64,000 nt of DNA from Muribaculaceae bacterium (GTDB lineage: Bacteria; Pseudomonadota; Alphaproteobacteria; Rs-D84): positions 1 through 64,000 of the forward strand of contig JAMPEH010000007.1 in assembly GCA_023665245.1 (NCBI GenBank), read 5' to 3'. The notes beneath the pieces were generated by a model. It searched no databases. It worked only from the letters and a program-made list of their open reading frames with translations, and was not told the DNA's origin. A program made the translations under genes and the position numbers. Below are positions 7,641 to 16,971 of this stretch, in pieces (position 1 is the stretch's first letter; each line of letters opens with the position of its first letter).

Positions 7641-9365
7641 TTATATCGACATGCGGTCGGCGATTTGTTTTTGAACGTATTCGTCTTCGCTGTTGTATAA
7701 TGGCCATTGACCATCGGCTAAATCCTTCATTGTTGTCAGCGGTTGATTCAATCGCGCCCGATACAGCCACAAATTTGACATTACGCGTTTGATATAACTG
7801 CGGGTTTCGTATGCAGGAAAACTTTCGATATACAGCAATGGGTCGTATGTTTCAAAATTTTTCTCGAACTTTATCACTGTCCCCAGACCTGAATTATATG
7901 CCGCCAGCATTTTTATGATATTGTTATCAATTGCAGGTTGTGCCAATAAATCAACAATGTATTGTTGGCCCAAGAACATATTATGTTCAGGTTTTGATAT
8001 ATCAATGTCAGACATTGCAACCTTGTTCTTGCGTGCAACCAGTTTTGCTGTTCCCGGCATAATCTGCATCAGACCGTTTGCACCAGCACTGGATTTTGCG
8101 TTTGTTTTGAAACCACTTTCTTGTTTTGTTATTGCCAACAGTAATGCACGGTCAATTGACCAGCCGCCCATCGGTTCCCAATCGGGTAGGGGATATTGCG
8201 CCGAATAAATAATATCGTCATCAATTTCCAAAATACCACGGTCGCGTATAACGCCCGATGCCTGAATCGAAACGCGCGGCAATTCGTACGCGGTTGCAAT
8301 TGAATTTACTGCGTGTAATGTACGGTCTGATGCGCGTGCAGTTATCAACAGTTTTAGATATTGTTCTGCGCGTTCTTTTTGGTCAATCTGCAACAGGGCC
8401 AATGCCATTTTTCCATATTTTGATTCGCGCAGTGCGTCAATATCATCGTCGGTACAGTCTTGTTCAAAAAATTCGTATTTTGGTGTGTCGCCCAGCATTG
8501 TTGCAGATAATGCGCCATAAAAAGCCATTGGGTGTGTGGCGCCGATTGTCCAGTATTCAAATGCCGCATCACGCCGGCCGGCCATGTCGGCGGCGCGACC
8601 AGACCAAAATGCGGCCTCGGTCTTTCTGGCGTTGTTGATTTGCTTTAACTGTAATATTTTGCTGAAATAGCGTTCTGATTCCTTGAATTTTTCTTCTTTG
8701 AAATACAGCAATCCCATCGCCCACAGGCCGTATTCAGAATTCTGGTCAGATGCAACAAATCCCCATTTTTTTGCCAATTCAAATTCGCCATTTGTATAAT
8801 ATATGTATGACAGGCGGCCGGCCAAGCGTCCGTAATCTGATTCCGTTAGTTTACGCTTAAATGAATAATCTTCCAGAATTTTGCGGGCTGTTTTTGTTGA
8901 ACCGCTGCGAATTGCACGTTTGAATTCTGTTATTTTTTTATTTGTTGCACCGGTATATTTTTTTGCCGTCCATGTTTCAGATTGGGCGGTTTCAATTGAT
9001 GCACCGCCGCTGATTGACACCGGTAATTTTGCAGATTTAACCTTTACCTTTTTTATTTTTGCCAATTTTTCCATGCGTACCGCGCCGGGCGTGTCATAAT
9101 ATTTTGTCATCCAGTCGGCGACTTCCTTGCTCTTGGTGTGATACGTTTTGGAAATATAGCGTTGGTATAAAACCTCGTTCATTAATAATGGGTCGGACAG
9201 TTGCTTTTCCAGTTTTATTGCGCTGTCGATTTTTTCGTTTGACTGTAATGCGAATATTTGTTCGTAAAGACTAGCATCTGCATCAGTCAAAATGTCAATA
9301 TATTCCCCGGCCCATGCGCACACAGGCAGAATACATGCCAATAAAAATCCGATTATTTTTTTCAT
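7641..9365 (-). CDS. Soluble lytic murein transglycosylase
   Basis: A 574-residue periplasmic peptidoglycan lyase of the Slt70 (GH23) type. Signal peptide MKKIIGFLLACILPVCAWA. Residues about 30-390 are alpha-helical repeats of the U- and L-domain kind. The SLT domain begins near residue 405: KQESGF holds catalytic Glu416, followed by GLMQIMPGTA and the AAYNSG block. It cleaves glycan strands between MurNAc and GlcNAc with 1,6-anhydro formation. It begins 3 nt after the nrdR stop, so nrdR and this gene share a transcript. Length fits Slt family members. Confidence 0.92.
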   Translation of the reverse strand: MKKIIGFLLACILPVCAWAGEYIDILTDADASLYEQIFALQSNEKIDSAIKLEKQLSDPLLMNEVLYQRYISKTYHTKSKEVADWMTKYYDTPGAVRMEKLAKIKKVKVKSAKLPVSISGGASIETAQSETWTAKKYTGATNKKITEFKRAIRSGSTKTARKILEDYSFKRKLTESDYGRLAGRLSYIYYTNGEFELAKKWGFVASDQNSEYGLWAMGLLYFKEEKFKESERYFSKILQLKQINNARKTEAAFWSGRAADMAGRRDAAFEYWTIGATHPMAFYGALSATMLGDTPKYEFFEQDCTDDDIDALRESKYGKMALALLQIDQKERAEQYLKLLITARASDRTLHAVNSIATAYELPRVSIQASGVIRDRGILEIDDDIIYSAQYPLPDWEPMGGWSIDRALLLAITKQESGFKTNAKSSAGANGLMQIMPGTAKLVARKNKVAMSDIDISKPEHNMFLGQQYIVDLLAQPAIDNNIIKMLAAYNSGLGTVIKFEKNFETYDPLLYIESFPAYETRSYIKRVMSNLWLYRARLNQPLTTMKDLADGQWPLYNSEDEYVQKQIADRMSI

Positions 9366-9368
9366 ATT

Positions 9369-9869
9369 TTAAAACAAAGATGTTTTGGGCAGTTGGCATA
9401 CTGTGGTTGTATCTTCTGCCTCTGGTATTTTCTCTATAATCTTTTTAAAGTCTGAAATGCGTGAAAACTTGCGATATACAGACACAAATCGCACAAATGC
9501 AATCGGATCCAGATTCAACAGTGAATCAGACACCATTTGGCCAACCTGACTGCTGGTGACTGTGTCATCGGCAGTTTCTGTTTCCAGGCGGCGGTGGATT
9601 GACGTGACGAGTTTTTCAATCTGTTCATCGCCAACGTCGCGATTGCGACACGCCAATTTTATACTGCGACGCAGTTTTTCGCGGTCAAATTGTTCCAGTT
9701 TTCCGCTGTTCTTGCGTACCATCAAATCACGCATTTGAACGCGTTCGACGGTTGTAAATTTCGCACCACATTGGTTGCATACGCGTCTGCGGCGAATTAT
9801 CGCGTCTTCGATATCGGGACGGGAATCCGTCACACGACTGTCGGTGGAATTGCAGTATGGGCATCTCAT
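9369..9869 (-). CDS. nrdR: Transcriptional repressor NrdR
   Basis: A 166-residue ribonucleotide-reductase repressor. The N-terminal zinc ribbon has MRCPYC and CNQCGAKFTT pairs, and the ATP-cone follows (DLMVRKNSGKLEQFDREKL through FVRFVSVYRKF). It senses dATP/ATP and binds NrdR boxes. The open frame extends upstream to 10046, but only the ATG at 9869 directly precedes the zinc ribbon and has AGGA at a sensible distance. It is divergent from ccrM and 3 nt ahead of the transglycosylase gene. Confidence 0.95.
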   Translation of the reverse strand: MRCPYCNSTDSRVTDSRPDIEDAIIRRRRVCNQCGAKFTTVERVQMRDLMVRKNSGKLEQFDREKLRRSIKLACRNRDVGDEQIEKLVTSIHRRLETETADDTVTSSQVGQMVSDSLLNLDPIAFVRFVSVYRKFSRISDFKKIIEKIPEAEDTTTVCQLPKTSLF

Positions 9870-10032
9870 AACAGGCATCCTAGCAATCTTGTCGCGGACT
9901 GTAAAGCAGAATTTGTAAATCAAAAAAATTGCATTTTTATAAAAATCAAGTCTTTTATTTCGATTCGTATGCCGGGGCAGTGTCTTTTTAAGTGCCGAAA
10001 TATGATAAAATGTGTCTTGAGATACGAGAGAG

Positions 10033-11133
10033 ATGGAAAAATACATAAATCAAATTTTATCAGGTGATTGTATCGAGGTTATGCGTGGTATCCCGGATAA
10101 TTCTGTTGATGCAATTTTTGCCGACAGTCCATATAACCTGCAACTGGGGGCCAAGACACTGTATCGACCCGAAGACCAAACTGCGGCCCGCGCTGTGCGT
10201 GACGCATGGGATGCGTTTGACAGTGTGGACGCATATGATGAATTCACACGTGCATGGATGTATGAGTGTAAACGTATTTTAAAACCAGATGGTGCAATGT
10301 GGGTTATCGGTTCGTATCATAATATTTTCCGTGTGGGTTCTATTTTACAAGACCTGGGATTCTGGATTTTGAATGACATTGTATGGGTCAAGACCAATCC
10401 GATGCCGAATTTCCGCGGTACGCGTTTTACCAATGCACACGAAACGCTGATTTGGGCAACGCCGCGCAAGACGGGCAAGTACACGTTTAATTATGAAACG
10501 ATGAAGAAATTAAACGGTGGTAAACAGATGCGTTCTGATTGGGGAATAAATATTTGTCTGGGCGAAGAACGGGTAAAGGGTGCAGATGGCAAAAGTCTGC
10601 ATAACACACAAAAACCATTGGATTTATTGCGTCGTGTGATTTTATCGTCGACCAAGCCGGGTGATATTATCCTGGACCCATTTGTTGGCAGTGGTACAAC
10701 CGCCGCCGCGGCTAAGGAACTGGGGCGTCAATTTATCGGAATTGACCGCGACGCATCGTATGTCACCGCCGCGCGTCGTCGTGTGGAAAATGTGCAACCT
10801 ATTGATTTGTCGGATATAGAGGTCAGTGCCCCCAAACGTGCCGAGGTTCGCGTTGCATTCCGTGAACTGATTGACGCAGGTTTATTGTATGTTGGTCAAA
10901 CATTGGTGTCGCCCCGTGGCGAACGCGTTATGATTACGCGTGACGGTCAATTGACGCATAGTTTGCATGGCAAGGCATCAATTCACGTAATGGCGGCAAA
11001 AATACAGCACAGTGTCAGTTTTAACGGATGGGATTACTGGTCCGCGCAAAAGGCTGACGGCACACTGGTTCCGATTGACGATTTGCGTAAATATATCCGT
11101 TCGATAAAGGCGGATATGAAAAAAGCCGCATAA
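10033..11133 (+). CDS. ccrM: Cell-cycle DNA adenine methyltransferase CcrM
   Basis: A 366-residue beta-class N6-adenine methyltransferase. Extended agreement with alphaproteobacterial CcrM is clear: WVIGSYHNIFRVG, FWILNDIVWVKTNPMPNF, GTRFTNAHETLIWA, the SAM-binding DPFVGSGTTAAAAKELGR, and the C-terminal CcrM-specific domain with NGWDYW. CcrM methylates GANTC sites and times replication and transcription. The catalytic motif IV reads D31-S-P-Y-N where CcrM usually has DPPYN. The start at 10033 follows a GAGAGAG stretch. It is transcribed away from nrdR and ends at a terminator shared with the next gene. Confidence 0.94.
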   Translation: MEKYINQILSGDCIEVMRGIPDNSVDAIFADSPYNLQLGAKTLYRPEDQTAARAVRDAWDAFDSVDAYDEFTRAWMYECKRILKPDGAMWVIGSYHNIFRVGSILQDLGFWILNDIVWVKTNPMPNFRGTRFTNAHETLIWATPRKTGKYTFNYETMKKLNGGKQMRSDWGINICLGEERVKGADGKSLHNTQKPLDLLRRVILSSTKPGDIILDPFVGSGTTAAAAKELGRQFIGIDRDASYVTAARRRVENVQPIDLSDIEVSAPKRAEVRVAFRELIDAGLLYVGQTLVSPRGERVMITRDGQLTHSLHGKASIHVMAAKIQHSVSFNGWDYWSAQKADGTLVPIDDLRKYIRSIKADMKKAA

Positions 11134-11134
11134 A

Positions 11135-11160
11135 AAAATCCCCAAACTGGGGAATTTTTT
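11135..11160. terminator. Bidirectional terminator
   Basis: AAATCCCC/GGGGAATTT stem with A- and T-rich flanks between ccrM and the convergent cysteine-rich gene. Confidence 0.8.
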
Positions 11161-11869
11161 ATTTATAATAACAATCTGTGACAAAATGGGCGGTGCCACT
11201 GCCGGTTTCGTCAGAAAACGAAAATGATAGTGACTTTGAAATATAGCAACTGGATATCTCTTTGTTTTCGCCGGCGATACTTTGTCCCCTGCTGGATGCG
11301 TTAATTCCGGGGCATGGTTCGCATCCACTGGTGGTGCCGGATGCTGTACCCCAATAGCCCGCCGCGCATCGATAGTTTGTTCCCATCAGTTTACATTCAC
11401 TGCCGAAACATGCGTAATTGGGATTTTCCTGGTATCCGGTACCGGTTGATGTCCATGTGTTATTATTTGCAGTACATGTTCCATTGTCGCACGAACCTGT
11501 ATTTCCGCCACCTGTGGATGTGCCGGTATCTTTTTCGCATGCAGTATATTTTGCGGCAGTACATGGCCCAACGCTGCCTGTTTTGGTGACCTGTTTATAA
11601 CCGGTCTTGCATTTGATGCAACTGGGGATAAAGCCTTGTATTGATGATGAAATATCATAGCATCGATATCCAATTGTCTGGCAGTTCGATATATCTGCAT
11701 CAGTTGTGCCCGGGCCGGGATGTGTGCAGGTGAACCCTGTTGATTCACTGTATGTATGGGTTTCGTATGAATTGCATTGCGATATCGTGGCGGCATTGGC
11801 ATCTGTCACGTGTGTCAACGCGGTTATAATGGCGCACAATGTTATTATTTTGGCTTGTTTCATTTTCAT
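11159..11869 (-). CDS. Cysteine-rich secreted protein (CYY-tail family)
   Basis: A 236-residue family member. The start is the ATG at 11869 (MKMKQAKIITLC), just after an AGGGG ribosome site; upstream codons fall in the leader terminator. A signal peptide ends near DANA. The mature part has paired cysteines (CIKCKTGYKQV), Gly/Asn/Thr-rich linkers (TSTGGGNTGSCDNGTC), the family motif CAAGYWGT...GCEPCP, an ISSCYIS block and terminal TDCYYK. The role is unknown; the layout argues for a disulfide-stabilised surface or periplasmic protein. Preceded by a type B structured leader. Confidence 0.78.
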   Translation of the reverse strand: MKMKQAKIITLCAIITALTHVTDANAATISQCNSYETHTYSESTGFTCTHPGPGTTDADISNCQTIGYRCYDISSSIQGFIPSCIKCKTGYKQVTKTGSVGPCTAAKYTACEKDTGTSTGGGNTGSCDNGTCTANNNTWTSTGTGYQENPNYACFGSECKLMGTNYRCAAGYWGTASGTTSGCEPCPGINASSRGQSIAGENKEISSCYISKSLSFSFSDETGSGTAHFVTDCYYK

Positions 11870-11889
11870 TTTTCCCCTTGGTTTGTTGT

Positions 11890-12134
11890 TAAACAAAACC
11901 GTCAATGGAAAATTGACGGTCGGGAATTTGAAAAATCATAAGCAAAAATGACCCCGCGACCTTTGGACGCGTCCTGTTGTATAGTCGCGGATTCCCGACC
12001 ACCGTCGGGCAGATAAAATACATGGCGCAAAATGCGCCGACATACCTTATTCAGTCGGATATTCAGCGCGTTTTACACGCACCGTTTGCTTATGGGATTT
12101 TCAAGTCCCAGACCCCAACATCCCTGTTGAGTCC
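11890..12134 (-). ncRNA. Structured leader RNA, type B, copy 1
   Basis: About 245 nt transcribed leftwards. Hairpin GGGA/TCCC has loop TTGAAAA (complement of 12098-12104) pairing with TTTTCAA (complement of 11928-11934). CATAAGCAAA pairs with TTTGCTTATG (12085-12094 with 11937-11946). GGTCGGGAAT pairs with ATTCCCGACC (11991-12000 with 11918-11927). A CCGCGAC/GTCGCGG stem (11984-11990 with 11954-11960) encloses the conserved internal loop TATACAACA/AAAG. A CCGTCAA/TTGACGG terminator with TTTTGTTT ends the element. The same four helices recur, with compensatory changes, at 26420 and 37986. Confidence 0.8.
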
Positions 12135-12140
12135 AGTTTA

Positions 12141-12169
12141 AGTATAATCCGTTTCGTTTATAAATACAA
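12141..12169 (-). promoter_or_regulatory. Promoter of type B leader copy 1
   Basis: On the minus strand TTGTAT, 17 nt, TATACT. The start would fall about 12134, where the conserved leader begins. Confidence 0.7.
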
Positions 12170-12279
12170 GCAGATTGAATATATTGAAAAAATGACAAAG
12201 AATCCTATATCTATGATAAATTCGCGAATCGGGTTTTTATGTGGTATAGTTTTATCAATAAGAATATAAGGATTGTATT

Positions 12280-12861
12280 ATGGCATTAATACCAATGGTT
12301 ATCGAAGAATCCCCACGGGGCGAACGGTCGTTCGACATTTATTCGCGCCTGTTGCGGGATCGTATTGTTATGGTCAGCGGTCAGATTGAACCAAATATGG
12401 CAAATCTGATTGTGGCACAGTTATTGTTTTTGGAATCTGAAAATCCAAATGCTGATATTTCTATGTACATTAATTCGCCGGGCGGTGATGTTTCCGCCGG
12501 ATGGGCGATTATGGATACGATGCAGTATATAAAATCCCCGGTATCGACAATTGGTATGGGATTGGTGGCATCTATGGGTTCTGTGTTATTGGCGGCCGGG
12601 CAACGGGGCAAACGCTTTGTTCTGCCAAATACCCAGATTATGATACATCAGCCGATGGCAGGTTCCCAGGGACAGATTACTGATATGGAAATCCAATTGG
12701 CCCAGTATCAAAAGAATAAAAAGATGTTGATTAAACAGATGTCTGAATTTACAGGTAAATCTGAATCTGAATTGTTTGCGGCAATGGAACGCGATAACTG
12801 GATGGATCCGGACGCGGCCAAAGATTTTGGCCTGATTGACAAGGTTTTGGTCAGAAAATAA
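12280..12861 (+). CDS. clpP: ATP-dependent Clp protease proteolytic subunit
   Basis: A 193-residue serine protease forming the tetradecameric degradation chamber of ClpXP/ClpAP. The catalytic triad is visible: Ser98 in LVASMGS, His123 in [13 protein letters not shown] and Asp172 in ERDNW. The oligomerisation handle and [12 protein letters not shown] are conserved. An AAGGA lies 8 nt before the ATG. clpX follows after 25 nt, the usual alphaproteobacterial order. In alphaproteobacteria ClpXP also clears CtrA, a cell-cycle regulator linked to CcrM timing. Confidence 0.98.
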   Translation: MALIPMVIEESPRGERSFDIYSRLLRDRIVMVSGQIEPNMANLIVAQLLFLESENPNADISMYINSPGGDVSAGWAIMDTMQYIKSPVSTIGMGLVASMGSVLLAAGQRGKRFVLPNTQIMIHQPMAGSQGQITDMEIQLAQYQKNKKMLIKQMSEFTGKSESELFAAMERDNWMDPDAAKDFGLIDKVLVRK

Positions 12862-12886
12862 TCTATTTTCAACAGGAAATATTGAT

Positions 12887-14164
12887 ATGAGTGACGATAA
12901 CATAAAAACACCAGATGAACAAAACGCCCAAAATGCCCAGCAATTTTGCAGTTTCTGTGGCAAGGCAGTGTACGAGGTTAAAAAACTGGTCAGTGGTCGC
13001 AATGTGTGTATATGTGATGAATGTATCACACTGTGCAATGACATTATGGCGGATGATGCTGGCAATGGCGAAATCACGCATGATACGACAAAATTGCCGA
13101 CGCCGCGCCAGATTTATGAAATTTTGGATGAATATATCATCGGTCAAGAAAATGCCAAACGCACATTGGCGGTGGCGGTATATAATCATTACAAGCGTCA
13201 TAATGCGACGGCAACAACCAAGGTTGAAATCCAAAAATCTAATGTTTTGTTGATTGGTTCAACAGGTACCGGTAAAACATTGTTTGCACAAACATTGGCA
13301 CGTATTTTGGATGTGCCGTTTGCAATCGCAGACGCAACCACGTTGACCGAGGCTGGATACGTCGGTGACGATGTGGAAAGCGTTCTGACACGTCTGTTGC
13401 AAAATGCGAACTTTGATGTGGAACGCGCCAGTCGCGGTATAATCTATATCGACGAAATTGACAAGATTTCACGTAAATCTGAAAACCCGTCATTAACCCG
13501 TGATGTCTCGGGCGAGGGTGTACAACAGGCCTTGCTGAAATTAATCGAGGGTACGGTTGCAAATGTACCTGCCGGTGGCGCCGGACGCAAGCACCCGGGC
13601 GAGGCAACAGTCCAACTGGATACGTCAAAAATCCTGTTTATATGTGGCGGTGCGTTTGATGGATTGAACAAGATTATTGGTTCGCGTATTAATACACGTA
13701 CGGGCATTGGATTTGGTGCATCGGTTGCATCACGCGAAGAACGCGAGGCAAAAAATTATCTGGATGATGTTCAACCATCGGATTTGGTGAAATTTGGAAT
13801 TATTCCGGAACTGGTCGGGCGACTGCCGGTGATTACGACATTGCAGGAATTGGACGAAGATGCGTTGGTTAAAATATTGACCCAGCCAAAAAACGCAATT
13901 GTAAAACAGTTTTCGGCAATGCTGGAAATGGACGGGGTAAAATTGAACATAACGGACGACGGATTACGTGAAATTGCGAAAATGGCGGTTGCACGTAAAA
14001 CGGGCGCACGTGGTTTGCGTGGAATATTGGAAAAGATATTATTACAGCCAATGTTTGATGCGCCGGATAACACAGACCTGGCCGAAATCGTAATTGATAA
14101 AAACGTTGTTGCCGGTAGAAAGGCACCGGTTGAAATCTTGCGTGATGCTAAAAAGGTCGCATGA
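12887..14164 (+). CDS. clpX: ClpX unfoldase
   Basis: A 425-residue AAA+ unfoldase that feeds tagged substrates to ClpP. The N-terminal C4 zinc domain reads CSFCGK...[10 protein letters not shown]. Walker A is GSTGTGKT (usually GPTGSGKT). The pore loop is GYVGDDVE, Walker [10 protein letters not shown], and the RKH loop [11 protein letters not shown]. The ClpP-binding loop IGFGA follows near residue 265. The open frame extends 17 codons upstream, but AGGAAAT sits before the ATG at 12887 and the zinc domain starts shortly after. Co-transcribed with clpP. Confidence 0.97.
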   Translation: MSDDNIKTPDEQNAQNAQQFCSFCGKAVYEVKKLVSGRNVCICDECITLCNDIMADDAGNGEITHDTTKLPTPRQIYEILDEYIIGQENAKRTLAVAVYNHYKRHNATATTKVEIQKSNVLLIGSTGTGKTLFAQTLARILDVPFAIADATTLTEAGYVGDDVESVLTRLLQNANFDVERASRGIIYIDEIDKISRKSENPSLTRDVSGEGVQQALLKLIEGTVANVPAGGAGRKHPGEATVQLDTSKILFICGGAFDGLNKIIGSRINTRTGIGFGASVASREEREAKNYLDDVQPSDLVKFGIIPELVGRLPVITTLQELDEDALVKILTQPKNAIVKQFSAMLEMDGVKLNITDDGLREIAKMAVARKTGARGLRGILEKILLQPMFDAPDNTDLAEIVIDKNVVAGRKAPVEILRDAKKVA

Positions 14165-14188
14165 CGGATATATAACAGTTTCCCGCTT

Positions 14189-14226
14189 CTGTCGATGGTT
14201 TATAACCATCGGCAGTTTTTATTGTT
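14189..14226 (+). terminator. Terminator of clpPX
   Basis: CTGTCGATGGTT/AACCATCGGCAG stem followed by TTTTTATTGTTTTT. Confidence 0.85.
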
Positions 14227-14253
14227 TTTCAGAGGTATGTCTTTCTCTTATCC

Positions 14254-14512
14254 CGTCATACTGACGAAGGTCGGTATCCATTGTGTTCTGTAATGTTCTA
14301 GCGCTAGGATAATTTACGAACGCATTGGACCCCGGTCTGCGCCGGGGTGACGGCAAGTTTTTAGTATGGTGCCAAAATTTACACACACCGTCATACTGGC
14401 GCATGCCAGTATCTGGTGCTCCGCAGGTTGAAATTTGCATAACTTGATAATTAACTGGATTGCCACGTCGTCCGTCTTCGCTACGCTACGTCGCGATTCC
14501 TCGCAATGACAG
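14254..14512. repeat. Intergenic palindromic repeat cluster
   Basis: The gap between clpX and the oxidoreductase gene holds no gene. It contains a full ~100-bp R1 element (14254-14352: GTCATACTGACG... GTGTTCTGTAATG...CTAGCGCTAGG...GGGGTGACGG), the end piece of another (about 14389-14425), and half of an R2 element (14456-14512: GGATTGCCACGTCG...CCTCGCAATGACAG). Both types recur many times between genes in this window. Confidence 0.75.
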
Positions 14513-14538
14513 AGAGCTTGGTGCTGGGGTATACAAAA

Positions 14539-14565
14539 AAATCCCCCGGATGGGGGATTTGCATC
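14539..14565 (-). terminator. Terminator of DsbA-like gene
   Basis: AAATCCCCC/GGGGGATTT stem with a T-run on the minus strand. Confidence 0.75.
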
Positions 14566-14581
14566 TTTTGGTAATTTGCAA

Positions 14582-15403
14582 TTAATTCAACGCAGAGTTA
14601 ATCTGGTCGTATGGGATTGCGCCCGGGAATGCCTGTTCGCCGATAATCAAGAACGGTGTACCGTTGATTTCAAAGCGTTGTGCGGTGTCACGGACGTTTG
14701 ACAATTCGCGTGCGACAACTTCGCCGTTCATGTCGTTTTTCAATTGTGCGGTGTCCAAACCGGCCTCGGTTGCGAATTTCATAACGTTTGCTTCGACTTT
14801 GGATGCCAATTTAGACTGGTCGTTCATGTCGTCACGGGAATAATATTCACGTGTCATCAACATTTCAACCAATGCAGCAGCTTTTTCATTGCTTTGCAAT
14901 TTTGCAGCGATAACAGCCTTGGCCGGGGCGTCTGACAAATCACCGTGGATAGAGAAGTTTTTGATAACAACGCGAACGTCGTCACGGTTTTTCAGTACGC
15001 GGTCCAGTTCGCCATGTACGCGGCGGCAATATGGGCAAGAGAAGTCTGTCCAGATAAAGATGGTTTTCTTGGCCTCTGGATTACCCAAAACTGGGGCGTC
15101 TGCAATCATAACGTCGGCATTAGAACGTACGAATTTTTTTATTTCTTTATTTTTTTCTGCGTTCTGCTGGTCTTGCATTTTTGTGACCATTTCCTGAATT
15201 ATCGATGGATTTACATCCAGCAGATAAATCGGCATATACAGGCGACATACACTGCCCGCAATCAGCAAAACAGATACTAATTTAACTGCTTTTTTACCCA
15301 AGATGATACCTGTTGATGGTTTCTTGCTGTCTGTGCGGAACAACATACCGCCAAACATAAACAAGGCAATACCAACAACCAAGACTAAGATTGTCCAAGT
15401 CAT
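14582..15403 (-). CDS. DsbA-like thiol oxidoreductase, membrane anchored
   Basis: A 273-residue protein with N-terminal hydrophobic segments (TWTILVLVVGIALFMFGGM, then VKLVSVLLIAGSVCRLYM), a charged helical linker and a DsbA-type thioredoxin domain from about residue 105. IFIWTDFSCPYCRRVHGEL carries the redox CPYC pair, and FEINGTPFLIIG supplies the cis-Pro loop. It should catalyse disulfide formation or exchange in the periplasm. The start at 15403 follows GGAG; the frame extends 13 codons upstream without support. The many cysteine-rich exported proteins here are plausible clients, which is inference. A terminator separates it from recO upstream. Confidence 0.88.
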   Translation of the reverse strand: MTWTILVLVVGIALFMFGGMLFRTDSKKPSTGIILGKKAVKLVSVLLIAGSVCRLYMPIYLLDVNPSIIQEMVTKMQDQQNAEKNKEIKKFVRSNADVMIADAPVLGNPEAKKTIFIWTDFSCPYCRRVHGELDRVLKNRDDVRVVIKNFSIHGDLSDAPAKAVIAAKLQSNEKAAALVEMLMTREYYSRDDMNDQSKLASKVEANVMKFATEAGLDTAQLKNDMNGEVVARELSNVRDTAQRFEINGTPFLIIGEQAFPGAIPYDQINSALN

Positions 15404-15449
15404 AGTTTTCTCCTTTTCTGTTGAACAGTTGTACCATAGCACACAAAAT

Positions 15450-15480
15450 AAAAAATGCGCAAGGATAAAATGCGCATTTT
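15450..15480 (-). terminator. Terminator of recO
   Basis: AAAATGCGC/GCGCATTTT stem and a T-rich tail on the minus strand just after the recO stop. Confidence 0.75.
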
Positions 15481-16133
15481 TATACCCTGTTCAGCATTTT
15501 TCGTGCCAGTGGTATATTCGTGCCCTGTTGCGCACATATGGCATCCAGGAATCGTAGCGTCACGTTTAAATCCAGTGGTATTTTATATACGCGCCCAATA
15601 TATGGTGCGGCGCACGTGTCGCATACGGCGCGGCCCGTGCGGGGTGATATATAGTTCAAATTTTCACGCGTCCCGCATCCGGAACATCGTGTTAAATCCA
15701 GTGCGTATCCCAATTCGCGCAACAGATTGATTTCCCACTGTAAATAATGTGGCGCGGGGGCGGGGTGGGCCATTTGTGATAGCATTTCAATTGTGTCGTT
15801 GTATAGTTCTGGGTACTGTTCGCGTTCTGGTAATAATGTGTCAATCAAATTGAACGCCGCGTTCATAAAAGACAATCGTGTCGCGTCCATCATCAGTGTC
15901 GCCGCCATATTACGATGTGCATCCCAATGCAGCACACCCAATTGTGAATCCAGACGTGCGTTCCATGTCATTGCGCCAATTTGTCCGACCAGTGGACGGT
16001 TCTTTTTCGCAATGACTGCGCCACGCATCATCCCGCATACGACGCCATAATCATGCGTGAATATATGTGCAATTGAATCACGTTCATTAAATGGGCGCAG
16101 TGAAATTAAAATGCCGTCGCTTTCCAGTTTCAT
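15480..16133 (-). CDS. recO: DNA repair protein RecO
   Basis: A 217-residue RecO. The N-terminal OB-fold starts with SDGILISLRPFNERDSIAHI and GVVCGMMRGA. A helical domain follows, then the zinc-binding CSGCG...CDTC pairs near residues 150-175. RecO anneals ssDNA and loads RecA with RecR in gap repair. Slightly shorter than E. coli RecO but normal for compact alphaproteobacteria. Confidence 0.92.
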   Translation of the reverse strand: MKLESDGILISLRPFNERDSIAHIFTHDYGVVCGMMRGAVIAKKNRPLVGQIGAMTWNARLDSQLGVLHWDAHRNMAATLMMDATRLSFMNAAFNLIDTLLPEREQYPELYNDTIEMLSQMAHPAPAPHYLQWEINLLRELGYALDLTRCSGCGTRENLNYISPRTGRAVCDTCAAPYIGRVYKIPLDLNVTLRFLDAICAQQGTNIPLARKMLNRV

Positions 16134-16171
16134 GGCGCATATTATATCATTGTCTGAACAAAAGTTTATTG

Positions 16172-16192
16172 AAAAAACGGGGCACGCCCCGT
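16172..16192 (-). terminator. Terminator of secreted-protein operon
   Basis: AACGGGGC/GCCCCGTT hairpin followed on the minus strand by TTTTTT. Confidence 0.8.
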
Positions 16193-16195
16193 TGA

Positions 16196-16909
16196 TTATT
16201 GAATTTCCAGTTTGAATTTTTCGGCACGCTGGGCCTGGGATACGTTATACATGCTGTCAAATATTGCATTGGCATCTGACTGACTGGCCGGGGCGTTTGA
16301 TGTCCTGGTGGTATAATCTGCACCGTTTAATATGATTATGCGTTCCGGAATTAATTTTGCATTTGCACCACAATCAATAAAATATTCACTGTCACTGAAA
16401 TATTTACCATAGCAGCGATTATTTACCACGGCAATATATCCATCGTTTGCCAAAGACTGACATGTTGGTTGTGTGCCGGATGTTAATATTTCACCAGATG
16501 CAACCTGTTCTATATTGTTTGAATCCAATATACCCGGGCACCATACGTTTACATTGGTACCGTTAACGATTGCTTGGGTGCCATTTGCCATGGTCTTGCG
16601 TGAACCAAAACAGTCACCGTTTAATACTGTCACATCAAAATCTGAATTAATCAGTTTGCCGGCGGCGATTTCTGCACGGCCCATTGCCTGGGGGTCGGTA
16701 AAAGATTGGTCGATTAATGCGTCGGGACAAATCATTTTAACACCGCGGCAACTTGATGTTGCATCCCAATATTCCGGGTCATATCCGGTGCCCATGGAAG
16801 AATAGCATTTTGTCGGATCCAGCCGGCAAACAGTGCTCTGTTCCCACCAATTAATGGCATGTGCATTACAAATTATCATAAAAGAACAAATACATATAAA
16901 TTTTTTCAT
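16196..16909 (-). CDS. Cysteine-containing exported protein, unknown family
   Basis: A 237-residue protein with signal peptide MKKFICICSFMIICNAHA. The mature part contains spaced single cysteines rather than Cys-x2-Cys pairs (STVCRLDPTKCYSSMG, LNGDCFGSRKTM, NNRCYGKYFSDS) and ends in a helical FKLEIQ tail. It lacks the CYY tail of the neighbouring family. The start at 16909 is set by AGGA 6 nt upstream. It lies 62 nt after the 840-residue cysteine-rich gene on the same strand and likely shares its transcript. A paired role is possible but unproven. Confidence 0.65.
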   Translation of the reverse strand: MKKFICICSFMIICNAHAINWWEQSTVCRLDPTKCYSSMGTGYDPEYWDATSSCRGVKMICPDALIDQSFTDPQAMGRAEIAAGKLINSDFDVTVLNGDCFGSRKTMANGTQAIVNGTNVNVWCPGILDSNNIEQVASGEILTSGTQPTCQSLANDGYIAVVNNRCYGKYFSDSEYFIDCGANAKLIPERIIILNGADYTTRTSNAPASQSDANAIFDSMYNVSQAQRAEKFKLEIQ

Positions 16910-16971
16910 GTCCAATCCTGTTATACTTATTGTATCAAATTTTTCACCATGACGCAAGGTGCCATTATTTA

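Noticed and set aside
10050..10247. Minus-strand frame inside ccrM
   Set aside because: Antisense shadow of a conserved enzyme.
12586..13077. Minus-strand frame across the clpP-clpX junction
   Set aside because: Antisense to two well-conserved genes with no independent coding signal.
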